64,000 nucleotides of DNA from Streptomyces sp. NRRL S-118 (GCF_000716335.1 NZ_KL591011.1:84411-148410), one strand, 5' to 3'. Shown: positions 8,368 to 17,027, counted from the first letter of the stretch. The notes: generated from the sequence alone by a model not told the origin. A program made the numbers and translations.

Positions 8368-9639
8368 ATGAGCGGGATGAGTGTCAGGCCGTACCAGGAG
8401 ATCACCTTCGACAAGGACGGCGACGCGAACGGCGCGCAGCGGGACGCTCTCCTGCGGCTGGACGTCACCGATCTGGTGATGTTCGCCCACGGGTGGAACA
8501 GTTCCCGTGCCGTGTCCACGCGGCTGTTCTCGCGCTTCTTCGCGCCGTTCCCCGCACTGGTGGGCCGCTCGCCGGGGGTGCGGCTCGGGTACGCGGGCAT
8601 CGTCTGGCCGTCGCTGAGGTTCGCCGACGAGCCGGTTCCCGACTTCGGCGAAGGGGTGCTGCCGGCACCGCCGGCGGGCCCGGAGCTGGAGGAGGAGACG
8701 CGGCGCGCCCTGGTCGAGGTCTTCCCGGGCCGGGAGGCGGAGATGGCGCGGATCGCCGCCCTGCTGGGCGAACAGCCCGAGACGCGGGCGGCGTTCGACG
8801 AGTTCGGCGAGCTGGTGCGCCGGCTGGTGGCGGAGGAGGAAGGAGCTCCCGCCTTCGTGGGGGACCTGGGGGACGAGGGACCGCCGGCGTTCCTGCGGGA
8901 GGACGTGGTCTCGGTGTGCGCCGACTTCACCGCCGCCTTGGACGGGGCGCGTCAGCCGCTCTTCATCGGCGGCGGTTTCAAGCACCTGTGGAAGGGCGCC
9001 AAGGAGGTGCTGCGACAGGCCGCGTACTGGGCGATGAAGCGGCGGTCGGGCGTCGTCGGCGAGCGGGGGCTCGGCCCGCTGCTGGGCGGACTGGCGCGGT
9101 CGTCCCCCGGTGTCCGGGTCCATCTGGTCGGGCACAGCCAGGGGGCGCGACTGGTGTCGTTCGCGTTGCGCGGTCTTCCCGCAGGCGTGCGGAACGTGGC
9201 GTCGGTGACGCTGCTGCAGGGCGCCTTCTCGCACTTCGCGTTCGCGTCGCGGCTGCCGCACGGGCTGCGGGGCGGCGGGGCCCTGGACGGGATGCACCGG
9301 CGGGTCGACGGTCCCGTGGTGGCCTGCTATTCGCGCCACGACACCGCCCTGTCGGTGCTGTACCCCCTCGCGTCCCGGGCGGCCGGTGACGACCGGGGCG
9401 TGCTCCGCGGGGACGGACGGTGGTGCGCGATGGGTTTCGACGGCATCCAGGCGGTGGACGACACGCCCGATCTGCCCCTGGACGCGGTCCTGTCGCGCGG
9501 CCTGCCCGGAGCCGGGTGCGTGAACGTCGACGCGGCGTCGGTGGTGCGGCGCGGCGGACCGCCGGCGGGAGCCCACAGCGACATCTGCCATCAGGAGCTC
9601 GCGCGGGTGGTGCTCGCCGCCGGCCGGATCGGGCGGTGA
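8368..9639 (+). CDS. Predicted alpha/beta hydrolase (serine hydrolase), function unknown
   Basis: A 423-residue protein with no signal peptide. The lipase-type nucleophile elbow VHLVGHSQGARLVS (Gly-x-Ser-x-Gly) is at about residue 255. It is preceded by VMFAHGWNSS, a candidate oxyanion strand, and followed by acidic/His candidates (CYSRHDTALSVLYP and a late HSDICH). This supports a cytoplasmic serine hydrolase. The 150-residue insertion between the first strand and the nucleophile is rich in acidic residues. The GGAGGGGCGGGC upstream fits the ATG at 8368. It stands alone and substrate is not inferable. Confidence 0.75.
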   Translation: MSGMSVRPYQEITFDKDGDANGAQRDALLRLDVTDLVMFAHGWNSSRAVSTRLFSRFFAPFPALVGRSPGVRLGYAGIVWPSLRFADEPVPDFGEGVLPAPPAGPELEEETRRALVEVFPGREAEMARIAALLGEQPETRAAFDEFGELVRRLVAEEEGAPAFVGDLGDEGPPAFLREDVVSVCADFTAALDGARQPLFIGGGFKHLWKGAKEVLRQAAYWAMKRRSGVVGERGLGPLLGGLARSSPGVRVHLVGHSQGARLVSFALRGLPAGVRNVASVTLLQGAFSHFAFASRLPHGLRGGGALDGMHRRVDGPVVACYSRHDTALSVLYPLASRAAGDDRGVLRGDGRWCAMGFDGIQAVDDTPDLPLDAVLSRGLPGAGCVNVDAASVVRRGGPPAGAHSDICHQELARVVLAAGRIGR

Positions 9640-9940
9640 GTTCCGGGCCGGGCACCGGCGGCACGCGTACGCCGCAACGGTGATGACGTTTCTCGGACTT
9701 CCGCGCGCCGGCCGCCGTGACCGCCCCGGGCCGCACGCCCGGGCCGGTGGGCCCGCCGCCGTCGAGCGTCAACAAGCTGAGGAGCCCTCACCCTGAAGGG
9801 TCGTCAGGGAGACCGTGACGGCGACATTTCACGCCAGATCCACCGATGAGGGGTCCCCTCCGTTTTTCGATGGAGCCGGAACGGGCACTCGTACGTCCAT
9901 TCATCGACGCCGAAGTACCAGCGACGGAGGTGGCAGTGCG
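9640..9940. other. Non-coding gap
   Basis: About 300 bp between the hydrolase and the zinc-ribbon gene. No RNA, terminator or strong palindrome was recognised. The frame of the next gene is open back to 9815, but only the start at 9941 has a ribosome-binding site. Confidence 0.5.
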
Positions 9941-10564
9941 ATGGCCGGTTTCCGAAGTCTTGCCAGACAGGTACGTGATCCGGAGTGCGACCTGGCCCTG
10001 CGGCGGTATTCGCTGCGCAAGTGCCTGGAGCGGTTCGCCCCTTACGGGCACCGGGCGACCTGGGACCATCTGTGCACGAGGCACAGGTTCGGGCCCGAGG
10101 ACCGGGAGCCGGATCCGGCGCGGCTGGTGGCCGCGCTCGACGAGGTGGAGGAGGCGCGGAGCGTCTGGCTCGCGTACGAGGAGGAGTTCGCGGAGCGCCG
10201 CAAGCGCGAGAAGCACGACGGGCTGCGCCGGCCCGGCTGGATCGACGACTGGCACCGGCGCACCTGGGGCGGCAACGGCATCGCCCGCTGCGACGACCCG
10301 TCGCTGCACCCCTCGCTGCCGCTGGCCGAGGCGCTGCGCCGGCTGATCACCGCGCTGGAGTCGGAGCCCGGGCACACCTGCCCGGTCTGCGCCGGGGACG
10401 GCATCGTGTGGCGGCCCGAGCTGAACGGGGAGCCGTGGTTCGGACCGGTCTGCACGGACTGCGGGATCGTCGTGCCGCAGGCCGTGCTGGCACCCGACGC
10501 GCTGGCGGCTGCCAAGCGGCGGATGCGGCTGCAGCCGCGCAGGGAACTCGTGTCGGTGGCGTGA
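9941..10564 (+). CDS. Hypothetical protein with C-terminal zinc ribbon
   Basis: I do not recognise the family. The 207 residues are basic and helical at the N-terminus. Near residue 147 they carry a CPVCAGDG knuckle and about 22 residues later VCTDCG, a CxxC...CxxC zinc ribbon. Between them is a WRPELNGEPWFGPV segment. The GGAGG at 9926-9930 fixes the ATG at 9941. The ribbon suggests RNA or protein binding, but nothing catalytic is visible. The next gene starts 116 bp downstream on the same strand. Confidence 0.75.
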   Translation: MAGFRSLARQVRDPECDLALRRYSLRKCLERFAPYGHRATWDHLCTRHRFGPEDREPDPARLVAALDEVEEARSVWLAYEEEFAERRKREKHDGLRRPGWIDDWHRRTWGGNGIARCDDPSLHPSLPLAEALRRLITALESEPGHTCPVCAGDGIVWRPELNGEPWFGPVCTDCGIVVPQAVLAPDALAAAKRRMRLQPRRELVSVA

Positions 10565-10679
10565 GAGGGCACGCGGCAACGCGGGTACGGGGCGCGGGGG
10601 CGGGCGACGGTGTCGGCACGCCCCCGCCGCCGCTGCCGGTGACGGCGCTGACGCCGGTGCCGGAGGGGAGCATCGGAGC

Positions 10680-11396
10680 GTGATCCAGGTCTGCCTCAAC
10701 GGCCGCCGCGGACCGGGCGAGTCCGCCGTCGTGCCCCTGTCTCCGGAGGCCCTGGCCGGGTCCGCGGCCCGGGCCGTGGCGGCGGGGGCGGCCGATGTGC
10801 ACGTGCACCCCAGGACGCCGTGCGGGGAGGACACGCTGTCGCCGCGTGTCGTGGCCGGCGTCCTCACGGCGCTGCGGGACGCCGTGACCGTTCCGGTCGG
10901 GGTGACCACCGGGGCGTGGGCCGAACCCGACCCGGCCCGCCGTGTGGAGCGGGTGCGGTCGTGGACGGTGCTGCCCGATCACGCCTCGGTCAACTGGCAC
11001 GAGCCGGGCGCCGAGGAGGTCGCGGCGGCGCTGCTGGAGCGCGGGGTGGGCGTGGAGGCGGGCGTGTGGTCGGGCACGGACGGAGCGCGCCGCTTCCTGG
11101 CCTCGCCGCTGGCGTCCCGGGTGACGCGCGTGCTGGCCGAGGTGACGGACCCCGGCCCTTCGACCGCGGAGGCGACCGCCCGGGCCCTGCTGACGCAGCT
11201 CGGGGACGCCCGGGGCGTACCGGTGCTGCTGCACGGCGAGGACGGCGGCGCGTGGCCGGTCGCCCGGCTGGCGGTACAGCTGGGCCTGGACACCCGGATC
11301 GGCCTGGAGGACACGCTGTACCTGCCGGACGGCAGGCCCGCGCGGTCCAACGCGCAGCTCGTGGCGGCCGTTTCGGCCCTCCGTGACGGTTCCTGA
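10680..11396 (+). CDS. BKACE family beta-keto acid cleavage enzyme (DUF849)
   Basis: Members condense a beta-keto acid with acetyl-CoA and cleave it to acetoacetate and an acyl-CoA; the founder acts on 3-keto-5-aminohexanoate in lysine fermentation. The zinc-binding HVHPR motif (ADVHVHPRTP) occurs near residue 40. Later barrel strands include VGVTTGAW, SVNWHEPGAEE and RIGLEDTLYLPDG. At 238 residues it is shorter than the usual 270-310, with trimmed loops. The start is GTG at 10680 behind GGAGGGGAG. The true substrate in this subfamily is unknown and no lysine-fermentation genes are nearby. Confidence 0.85.
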   Translation: MIQVCLNGRRGPGESAVVPLSPEALAGSAARAVAAGAADVHVHPRTPCGEDTLSPRVVAGVLTALRDAVTVPVGVTTGAWAEPDPARRVERVRSWTVLPDHASVNWHEPGAEEVAAALLERGVGVEAGVWSGTDGARRFLASPLASRVTRVLAEVTDPGPSTAEATARALLTQLGDARGVPVLLHGEDGGAWPVARLAVQLGLDTRIGLEDTLYLPDGRPARSNAQLVAAVSALRDGS

Positions 11397-11536
11397 CGGG
11401 GGCTCCGCCGCGGGCCGGCGCCGCCCGGTGCCCGGCGAAGGGAGCGACGCTACCAAGGGCGAAATGCGGTGGGCCAGCGGATTCCGGGGCGGGAGAGTGG
11501 GGCCGATGACCAGCCCACCCTGAGGGAGAAACCGCC

Positions 11537-12604
11537 ATGTCGACGCTGCGCGTCACCGCCGAACTGCTGACCGTCCACGACCATCCGAACGCCGACGCCC
11601 TGGAGCTCGCCCAGGTGGGCCTGTACCGGGCCGTCGTCGCCAAGGGTGCCTACCGCAGCGGCGACGCCGCCGTGTACATCCCGGAGCAGGCCGTCCTGCC
11701 GCCGGCGCTCGTGGCGGAGCTGGGGCTGACCGGTCGCCTTGCGGGCAAGGCGTCCGACCGGGTCAAGGCGGTGCGGCTGCGCGGGGAGCTGTCGCAGGGC
11801 ATCGTGTGCCGGCCGCGTGCGCTGGCCGGCGTGGACCTGGTGCGGGCCGCGGAGGAGGGGACGGACTTCGCGGAGCTGCTCGGCATCACCAAGTGGGTGG
11901 CGCCGGTGCCGACCACGATGAACGGCGACGTGGAGCCGGCGCCCGGCCTGCTGCCGTGGGTCGACATCGAGAACATCCAGCGGTATCCGCAGATCTTCGA
12001 GCCCGGCGAGCCGGTGGTGCTGACGGAGAAGGTGCACGGCACCGCCTGCCTGCTGACCCACCTCGCGGGGGACGGGCGGGTGCACGTCTCGTCGAAGGGC
12101 TTCGGGGCGAAGAACCTGGCGCTCAAGGAGGACCCGCGCAACCTGTACTGGCGGGCCGTCCGGAGCCACGGCGTACCGGAGGTCGCCGCGCGCCTCGCCG
12201 CGCGGCTGGGCGCCACCCGGGTCGGGATCTTCGGCGAGGTGTACGGCGCGGGGGTCCAGGACCTGGCGTACGGCGCGAACGGCCGCAGCGAGGAGCTGGG
12301 GTACGCCGTCTTCGACGTGTCGGCCGAGATCGACGGCCGGGTCCGCTGGCTGGACGCGGCGGAGGTGCTCGGCGATGAGCTGCCGCTGGTGCCGCGCCTG
12401 TACGCGGGGCCGTACGACATAGCGACGGTGCTGGAGCTGGCGAGCGGGCGGGAGACGGTCTCCGGGCGGGCGCTGCACCTGCGCGAGGGCGTGGTGATCC
12501 GGTCGGCGGTCGAGCGGTACAGCCCGGTGGTGGGCGGGCGGGCGATCGCGAAGGCCGTGAGCCCCGCCTACCTCACGCGGAAGGGCGGCACCGAGTTCGA
12601 GTGA
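11537..12604 (+). CDS. RNA ligase, DraRnl (Rnl5, DRB0094) type
   Basis: An ATP-dependent RNA ligase of 355 residues built like Deinococcus DraRnl: an N-terminal OB-like module (residues about 1-120) followed by the nucleotidyltransferase domain. Motif I is LTEKVHGTA, whose lysine forms the ligase-AMP. Motif III-like IFGEVYG, motif IV EGVVIR and motif V AKAVSPAYL follow in order. DraRnl seals 3'-OH/5'-phosphate nicks when the 3' strand is RNA, which fits RNA or mixed-nick repair. It is a single gene; no RNA end-healing or toxin partner is adjacent. Confidence 0.88.
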   Translation: MSTLRVTAELLTVHDHPNADALELAQVGLYRAVVAKGAYRSGDAAVYIPEQAVLPPALVAELGLTGRLAGKASDRVKAVRLRGELSQGIVCRPRALAGVDLVRAAEEGTDFAELLGITKWVAPVPTTMNGDVEPAPGLLPWVDIENIQRYPQIFEPGEPVVLTEKVHGTACLLTHLAGDGRVHVSSKGFGAKNLALKEDPRNLYWRAVRSHGVPEVAARLAARLGATRVGIFGEVYGAGVQDLAYGANGRSEELGYAVFDVSAEIDGRVRWLDAAEVLGDELPLVPRLYAGPYDIATVLELASGRETVSGRALHLREGVVIRSAVERYSPVVGGRAIAKAVSPAYLTRKGGTEFE

Positions 12605-12622
12605 GCTTTCTTGAGTCTCCTC

Positions 12623-12652
12623 TTGTCAACTCGGGGGCCGGAGAGTTATAGA
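12623..12652 (+). promoter_or_regulatory. Vegetative-type promoter of hsp20
   Basis: A -35 TTGTCA (12623-12628) and -10 TATAGA (12647-12652) are 18 bp apart, an unusually AT-rich promoter here. A short GAGT-N12-ACTC inverted repeat (12613-12632) overlaps the -35 and could be a heat-shock repressor site, but the spacing does not match HAIR or RheA operators. Confidence 0.55.
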
Positions 12653-12704
12653 AGAAGAGCAACGGTCAGCACCATCCAAGGACAGCGACACAGAGGAGGG
12701 ACCG

Positions 12705-13130
12705 ATGATGCTGATGCGTACCGACCCCTTCCGTGAGCTCGACCGGCTCACCGAGCGCCTGCTGGGGACCACCGCGCACCCCGCGGCCATGCCGATGGAC
12801 GCCTTCCGCGAGGGGGACACCTTCGTCGTGCAGCTCGACCTGCCCGGCGTCACGCCGGAGAGCATCGACCTGGACGTCGAGCGGAACGTGCTCACCGTCA
12901 GGGCCGAGCGCCGCACGACTCCCGCGGAGGGCGCCGAGATGGTGATCGCGGAGCGGCCGGCGGGCACGTTCAGCCGTCAGCTGTTCCTCGGCGAGACCCT
13001 GGACACCGAGCGCATCGAGGCCGCCTACGACATGGGTGTCCTGACGCTGCGGATCCCGGTCGCCGAGCAGGCGAAGCCGCGCAAGATCGCCATCAGCGGC
13101 GGCAGCGACCGCCGGCAGATCAGCGGCTGA
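12705..13130 (+). CDS. Hsp20/alpha-crystallin small heat-shock protein
   Basis: An ATP-independent holdase of 141 residues. The alpha-crystallin domain runs from about residue 37 ([22 protein letters not shown]) through the [11 protein letters not shown] strand to [12 protein letters not shown], followed by a short C-terminal extension. It is preceded by an AT-rich promoter and followed by a hairpin terminator, so it is probably monocistronic and induced under stress. Two starts (12705 and 12708) are equally spaced from GAGGAGGG; the first is used. Confidence 0.93.
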   Translation: MMLMRTDPFRELDRLTERLLGTTAHPAAMPMDAFREGDTFVVQLDLPGVTPESIDLDVERNVLTVRAERRTTPAEGAEMVIAERPAGTFSRQLFLGETLDTERIEAAYDMGVLTLRIPVAEQAKPRKIAISGGSDRRQISG

Positions 13131-13148
13131 ACCGCCCGCCGTCGCACC

Positions 13149-13183
13149 GCACGAGGGCGGGGCCCCGCCGCCCCGCCCCGTGC
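13149..13183. terminator. Hairpin terminator after hsp20
   Basis: Arms GCACGAGGGCGGGG and CCCCGCCCCGTGC pair with one bulge around an 8-nt loop, 18 bp past the hsp20 stop. There is no U-tract. Confidence 0.6.
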
Positions 13184-13228
13184 GCCGCCCCCGCTCCCGT
13201 CCACCGGTCGAAAGGCTCGGGAAGAACG

Positions 13229-13633
13229 ATGCGCATGCAGTGGGACACGTTCCTGGCCGCGGTGCAGGAGCGTGGCGAATACCCGTCACGGCGGGAGGCC
13301 GACCGGGCCGCCCGCGTCATCCTCGCCCTGCTGGGCGCCCATCTCGTCGGCAACGAGCGGGCCGAGCTGGCCGCCGGGCTGCCGGAGACCTGCGCCCTGG
13401 TGCTGCTCAACCCGCTGACCGCGGCGGAGCCCCTCAGCCCGGAGCGCTTCGTGCGGGCCACCGCCGCGTGGATCGAGGGCGCCACCGAGGAGACCGCCCA
13501 GTGGGACGTCGGCGCCGTGCTGAGCGTCGTGGCCGACTCGGCGGACGAGGACCTGATGCGCCGGGTCCTGCTCCAGCTCCCCCCGGGCTACGACATGCTC
13601 TTCGGACGGCCCGGCATGTCCGAGCCGTCCTGA
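13229..13633 (+). CDS. DUF2267 domain protein
   Basis: A soluble, mostly helical 134-residue protein of the DUF2267 family, often found beside small heat-shock genes in actinobacteria. Conserved features include the [22 protein letters not shown] start, the repeated helical modules and the [15 protein letters not shown] end. Biochemical role unknown. Its last 46 bp overlap the convergent soxR gene. Confidence 0.85.
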   Translation: MRMQWDTFLAAVQERGEYPSRREADRAARVILALLGAHLVGNERAELAAGLPETCALVLLNPLTAAEPLSPERFVRATAAWIEGATEETAQWDVGAVLSVVADSADEDLMRRVLLQLPPGYDMLFGRPGMSEPS

Positions 13634-14109
13634 GCCCCGCCCTCCTTCGGGCGGCAGCGCTCGGGCATGAGGCGGGACCCCGCCATGCGCTCGCCGAAGA
13701 CGTCGTCCGGGTTGGACAGCACGCACGTCTCCAGCGACAGGCACCCGCATCCGATGCAGTCGCTGAGGTGGTCGCGCAGCCGGCTCAACTGCTTGATCCG
13801 CTCGTCGAGTTCCGAGCGCCAGGTCACGGAGAGGCGCGCCCAGTCCTCCCGGGTGGGCGTGCGCTCCTCGGGCAGCTCCGCGAGCGCCTCGCGGATGGTG
13901 GCGAGCGGGATGCCGACGCGCTGCGCCGCGCGGACGAAGGCGACCCGGCGCAGCGCGTCCCTGCCGTACCGGCGCTGGTTCCCGCTGGTGCGCCGGCTGC
14001 TGATCAGGCCCTTGGACTCGTAGAAGTGCAGGGCGGACACGGCAGCGCCGCTGCGCGCGGACAGCTGGCCGACCGTGAGCTCGTGGATCTTCTCTGGAAT
14101 CTTCGGCAC
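13588..14109 (-). CDS. soxR: Redox-sensitive MerR regulator SoxR
   Basis: A dimeric [2Fe-2S] transcription factor of 173 residues. The MerR helix-turn-helix is at residues about 10-50 ([22 protein letters not shown]), followed by the dimerisation helix. The cluster-binding motif is [12 protein letters not shown] (C-x2-C-x-C-x5-C). In streptomycetes SoxR senses redox-active metabolites rather than superoxide as such. The C-terminal tail past the cluster is about 40 residues. The gene overlaps the 3' end of the DUF2267 gene by 46 bp in antisense. No obvious SoxR box is seen in the window. Confidence 0.92.
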   Translation of the reverse strand: MPKIPEKIHELTVGQLSARSGAAVSALHFYESKGLISSRRTSGNQRRYGRDALRRVAFVRAAQRVGIPLATIREALAELPEERTPTREDWARLSVTWRSELDERIKQLSRLRDHLSDCIGCGCLSLETCVLSNPDDVFGERMAGSRLMPERCRPKEGGAQDGSDMPGRPKSMS

Positions 14110-14172
14110 CCGTCGAACCCTACTGGGCGCGTTGCCGCCGTCCGTTGACAGGAGGGCTCCCGCCCACCATGC

Positions 14173-14187
14173 TGAGCAAGCGCTTAG
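14173..14187. promoter_or_regulatory. Operator TGAGCAAGCGCTTAG, copy 1 (maoC)
   Basis: Fifteen bases identical to copy 2 at 15453-15467, with the perfect palindrome AAGCGCTT at the core. It lies 26 bp upstream of the maoC start. The TetR encoded at 14779-15405 is the likely ligand because copy 2 lies in front of it. Confidence 0.65.
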
Positions 14188-14212
14188 ACATCAGGATGCA
14201 GGGAGCTGGGAC

Positions 14213-14674
14213 ATGGCAGAGCCGAGGGTCTTCACATCCGCCGAGGAGCTGCGCGCCGCGGTCGGCGAGCAGCTGGGCCACAGCGACTGGCTGGAGGTGG
14301 ACCAGAAGCGGATCGACCTGTTCGCCGAAGCCACGGGCGACCACCAGTGGATCCACGTGGACCCGGAGCGGGCCGCCACGGGACCGTTCGGGACCACCAT
14401 CGCGCACGGGTATCTCACATTGTCGCTGCTGCCCCTGTTCGTGCCGCAGATCATCCGGGTCGAGGGCATGAAGATGGGCGTCAACTACGGCACGAACAAG
14501 GTCCGCTTCCCCTCCCCCGTCCCGGTCGGCTCGCGACTGCGCGCGACCGCGGCGCTCAAGGGGGTCGAGGACGCGGGCGGGGGCGTCCAGGTGACCGCCG
14601 TGGTCACGGTGGAGCGCGAGGGCGGCGAGAAGCCGGCGTGCGTGGCCGAGTCGGTGTCGCGCTACTACTTCTGA
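14213..14674 (+). CDS. MaoC-like (R)-hydratase
   Basis: A hot-dog fold enoyl hydratase of 153 residues that reversibly adds water to enoyl-CoA or enoyl-ACP. The hydratase 2 motif is LFAEATGDHQWIHVDPERA (catalytic Asp and His), followed by GTTIAHGYLTLSL. The ATG at 14213 sits behind GGGAGCTGGG; the in-frame upstream start at 14075 would cross the operator and overlap soxR. It is convergent with a TetR gene and shares that gene's operator, so it is probably derepressed by an acyl-CoA. Confidence 0.9.
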   Translation: MAEPRVFTSAEELRAAVGEQLGHSDWLEVDQKRIDLFAEATGDHQWIHVDPERAATGPFGTTIAHGYLTLSLLPLFVPQIIRVEGMKMGVNYGTNKVRFPSPVPVGSRLRATAALKGVEDAGGGVQVTAVVTVEREGGEKPACVAESVSRYYF

Positions 14675-14778
14675 TCCCGCCGGAGCCCCCGCGCCCGGAC
14701 CGTGACCGCTTTACCCGGCGCCGGAGCCCCGTGCCGGGGTCGGGACCGGGCGCCGGGGCCGGGCCCGGGCGTGGGGTC

Positions 14779-15405
14779 TCAGACCCGGGCGCCCACCATG
14801 CGCAGCACGAGGTCGGCGTAGAGCGCGCCGACCTCGTCGGGCGTCCGGCGCCCCTCGGTGTTGAACCAGCGGGCGACGTCGATGCAGAGCGAGAGCACGG
14901 CCAGCGTGGTGCCGGACACGTCCGGCACGTCGAACTCGCCCGCCGCGACGCCCTCGTTGATGATGCGGCGCACCGCGGCGTCGCTCCTGCGGCGAAGCTC
15001 GAAGATCTCCTCGCGGTGCTCCTCGCTGAGCGAGTCGAGCTCGTACTGGACCACGCGCGCGGTGGTGCGCCGCCCGGCATGCCACCGGACGAAGGAGCGC
15101 ACGGCGTCGGCGAGGCGCTCGGCTGCGGTGCCGGGGCCGTTCGCCGCGACCTCCAGTATGGCGAGGGCCTTGTCGTGACCGATGCGGCTGATCCGGTGGA
15201 GCAGCTCTTCCTTGGTCTTGTAGTGGATGTAGAGCGCCGCCGGGCTCATCCCGGCGCGGCCCGCGATGTCACGGGTCGTGGTGGCGTGGTAGCCGCGCTC
15301 GGCGAAGGCCTCGACGGCGGCGACCAGCAGCCGCCGGGCCGCGTCGGGGGTCACCTCGTCCCACGGCGTGTCCTCGCCGCGAGCCCTCTCCTCCGCCGTA
15401 CTCAT
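14779..15405 (-). CDS. TetR/AcrR family regulator, linked to maoC by operator
   Basis: 208 residues. The helix-turn-helix is at about residues 25-70 (AFAERGYHATTTRDIAGRAGMSPAALYIHYKTK), followed by a helical ligand domain with a TetR_C arrangement. The ATG at 15405 follows GGAAGGGG; the longer open frame to 15759 overlaps the next gene and was rejected. The 15-bp operator shared with maoC lies 48 bp upstream, which argues for autoregulation plus control of maoC. The similarity to fatty-acid/branched-chain regulators is general only. Confidence 0.88.
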   Translation of the reverse strand: MSTAEERARGEDTPWDEVTPDAARRLLVAAVEAFAERGYHATTTRDIAGRAGMSPAALYIHYKTKEELLHRISRIGHDKALAILEVAANGPGTAAERLADAVRSFVRWHAGRRTTARVVQYELDSLSEEHREEIFELRRRSDAAVRRIINEGVAAGEFDVPDVSGTTLAVLSLCIDVARWFNTEGRRTPDEVGALYADLVLRMVGARV

Positions 15406-15452
15406 CGTTCGCCCCTTCCGCAGGCCACAGGACGAACACCATACCCCGACGG

Positions 15453-15467
15453 TGAGCAAGCGCTTAG
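15453..15467. promoter_or_regulatory. Operator TGAGCAAGCGCTTAG, copy 2 (TetR autoregulation)
   Basis: Identical to 14173-14187 over 15 bases. It sits between the TetR start (15405) and the 3' end of the small membrane protein gene (15476). Confidence 0.65.
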
Positions 15468-15475
15468 GGGCAGCC

Positions 15476-15763
15476 TCAGAGCTTCTGGAACGGGTCATGC
15501 TCGGCGAGCAGCTTCTCCAGCCGGGCCTGGTCGACCCGGCTGACGATCTGCCCGGCCTCCTGCCGGTCGCGGACGACCTTGGCGAGCGTGAAGGCGGAGG
15601 TCGTGAGGTACAGGACCGCGATGCCCAGGAAGGCGCGCACCCAGGCGTCCGTCTCCAGGTTGAAGATGCCCAGGGCGACCGCGCCGAGGGCGATGGCGAA
15701 GGAGGCCACGGCCTGGCCGTAGTAGGCGGCCGTGTTCTGCTGCTTGACCGGTGTGTCACTCAT
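15476..15763 (-). CDS. YiaA/YiaB-like two-helix inner membrane protein
   Basis: A 95-residue membrane protein with two hydrophobic helices: AVASFAIALGAVALGIF at residues about 15-31, and AFLGIAVLYLTTSAFTL at about 40-57. A charged C-terminal tail rich in acid and Arg follows. The paired helices resemble the YiaAB domain; function unknown. The ATG at 15763 was preferred over an upstream in-frame start at 15820 because conserved sequence begins there. It lies between an acyl-CoA dehydrogenase and a TetR gene, all on the minus strand, without visible functional connection. Confidence 0.78.
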   Translation of the reverse strand: MSDTPVKQQNTAAYYGQAVASFAIALGAVALGIFNLETDAWVRAFLGIAVLYLTTSAFTLAKVVRDRQEAGQIVSRVDQARLEKLLAEHDPFQKL

Positions 15764-15856
15764 GCCGGACAGGATGCGACGGCTGTGGCGCGGACCACAC
15801 CCGTCCCGGTACTCAGACACGTACTCAGACCTGGCTCGGACCTGGCCCGGACCGGC

Positions 15857-17008
15857 TCAGAACGCGGAGACACCCGTCAGCGCGCGGCCGATGATGAGCT
15901 TCTGGATCTGGCTGGTGCCTTCGTAGAGGGTCATCACGCGCGCGTCGCGCAGCAGTTTGCCGACCGGGTACTCGTCGATGTAGCCGTACCCGCCGAAGAC
16001 CTGGAGCGCGTTGTTCGCGGCGCGCACGGCAGCCTCGGAGGCGTACAGCTTCGCCGTGGAGGCGGCCGTGGCGAACTCCTCGCCGCGGTCGATGAGGTCG
16101 GCGACGCGCCACGTCAGCAGCCGCGCCGCGTCCACGTCGACGGATATGTCGCTGATCAGTTCCTGGACGAGCTGGTACGAGGCGATCGGCTTGCCGAACT
16201 GCTCGCGCTCGCCCGCGTACCGCACGGCCGCGTCCAGCGCGGCCTGCGCGATGCCGACGCACCCCGCGGCGACCGACATGCGGCCCTTGGCGAGCGCGGA
16301 CATGGCGATGGAGAAACCCTTGCCCTCCGGGCCCAGGAGGGCGGAGGCGGGCACCCGGACGTCCTCCAGGACCAGTTCGGCGGTGGCCTGGCCGCGCAGG
16401 CCGAGCTTGCCGTGGATGGCGCGGCGCGTCAGACCCGGCGTACCGGTGGGCACCAGGAAGGCGGAGACACCGCGGTGGCCCGGCGCGTCGCCGGTGCGCG
16501 CGAAGAGGAGCACCACATCGGCCCAGGTGCCGTTGGTGATGAACATCTTGGTGCCGTTGATCACGTAGTCGTCGCCGTCGCGCACCGCACGCGTGGTGAG
16601 GTTCCCGGCGTCCGAGCCGGTGCCGGGCTCGGTGAGGCCGAAACAGCCGAGGGCGTCGCCGGCGGTGAGCCGGGGCAGCCAGCGGCGCTTCTGCTCCTCG
16701 CTGCCCCAGGCGGCGACGGTCTTGGTGACAAGGCCGAGCGAGACGGAGACGATGCCGCGCACCGACGAGTCGCCCCGCCCCAGCTCCTCGGTGACCAGGC
16801 AGTACGCGAGGTGGTCGCCGCCGGAGCCGCCGTACTCCTCGGGGATGGTCAGACCGAGGAAGCCGACCTCGCCGAGCTTCTTCACGATCGACCTGTCGAC
16901 GCTCTCGGCGCGGTCCCAGTCGACGACGTGCGGGGCGATCTCACGCCGGACGAAGTCCTCGGCGAGCTGCCGTACGGCCGTCTGCTCCTCGCTCAGCTCC
17001 AGGTTCAT
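15857..17008 (-). CDS. Acyl-CoA dehydrogenase
   Basis: An FAD enzyme of 383 residues that oxidises acyl-CoA to trans-2-enoyl-CoA. It shows the two PROSITE-like regions GCFGLTEPGTGSDAGNL (FAD/substrate) and the C-terminal VFGGYGYIDEYPVGKLLRDAR, followed by YEGTSQIQKLIIGRAL. The catalytic glutamate is in the LYEGTS segment, as in short/branched-chain enzymes. It is divergent from a TetR gene across a 65-bp region holding the AACTA-N7-TAGTT operator, so this TetR very likely represses it. The same operator precedes the aldehyde dehydrogenase at 22392. Confidence 0.93.
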   Translation of the reverse strand: MNLELSEEQTAVRQLAEDFVRREIAPHVVDWDRAESVDRSIVKKLGEVGFLGLTIPEEYGGSGGDHLAYCLVTEELGRGDSSVRGIVSVSLGLVTKTVAAWGSEEQKRRWLPRLTAGDALGCFGLTEPGTGSDAGNLTTRAVRDGDDYVINGTKMFITNGTWADVVLLFARTGDAPGHRGVSAFLVPTGTPGLTRRAIHGKLGLRGQATAELVLEDVRVPASALLGPEGKGFSIAMSALAKGRMSVAAGCVGIAQAALDAAVRYAGEREQFGKPIASYQLVQELISDISVDVDAARLLTWRVADLIDRGEEFATAASTAKLYASEAAVRAANNALQVFGGYGYIDEYPVGKLLRDARVMTLYEGTSQIQKLIIGRALTGVSAF

Positions 17009-17027
17009 GGTGCGGCACCCACCCTTT

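Noticed and set aside
6916..9591. Long minus-strand open frame (891 codons)
   Set aside because: It is antisense to namZ and the hydrolase gene; no domain is recognisable.
12611..12632. HAIR or RheA heat-shock operator before hsp20
   Set aside because: The GAGT and ACTC halves are there, but the 12-bp spacing and flanks do not match either consensus.
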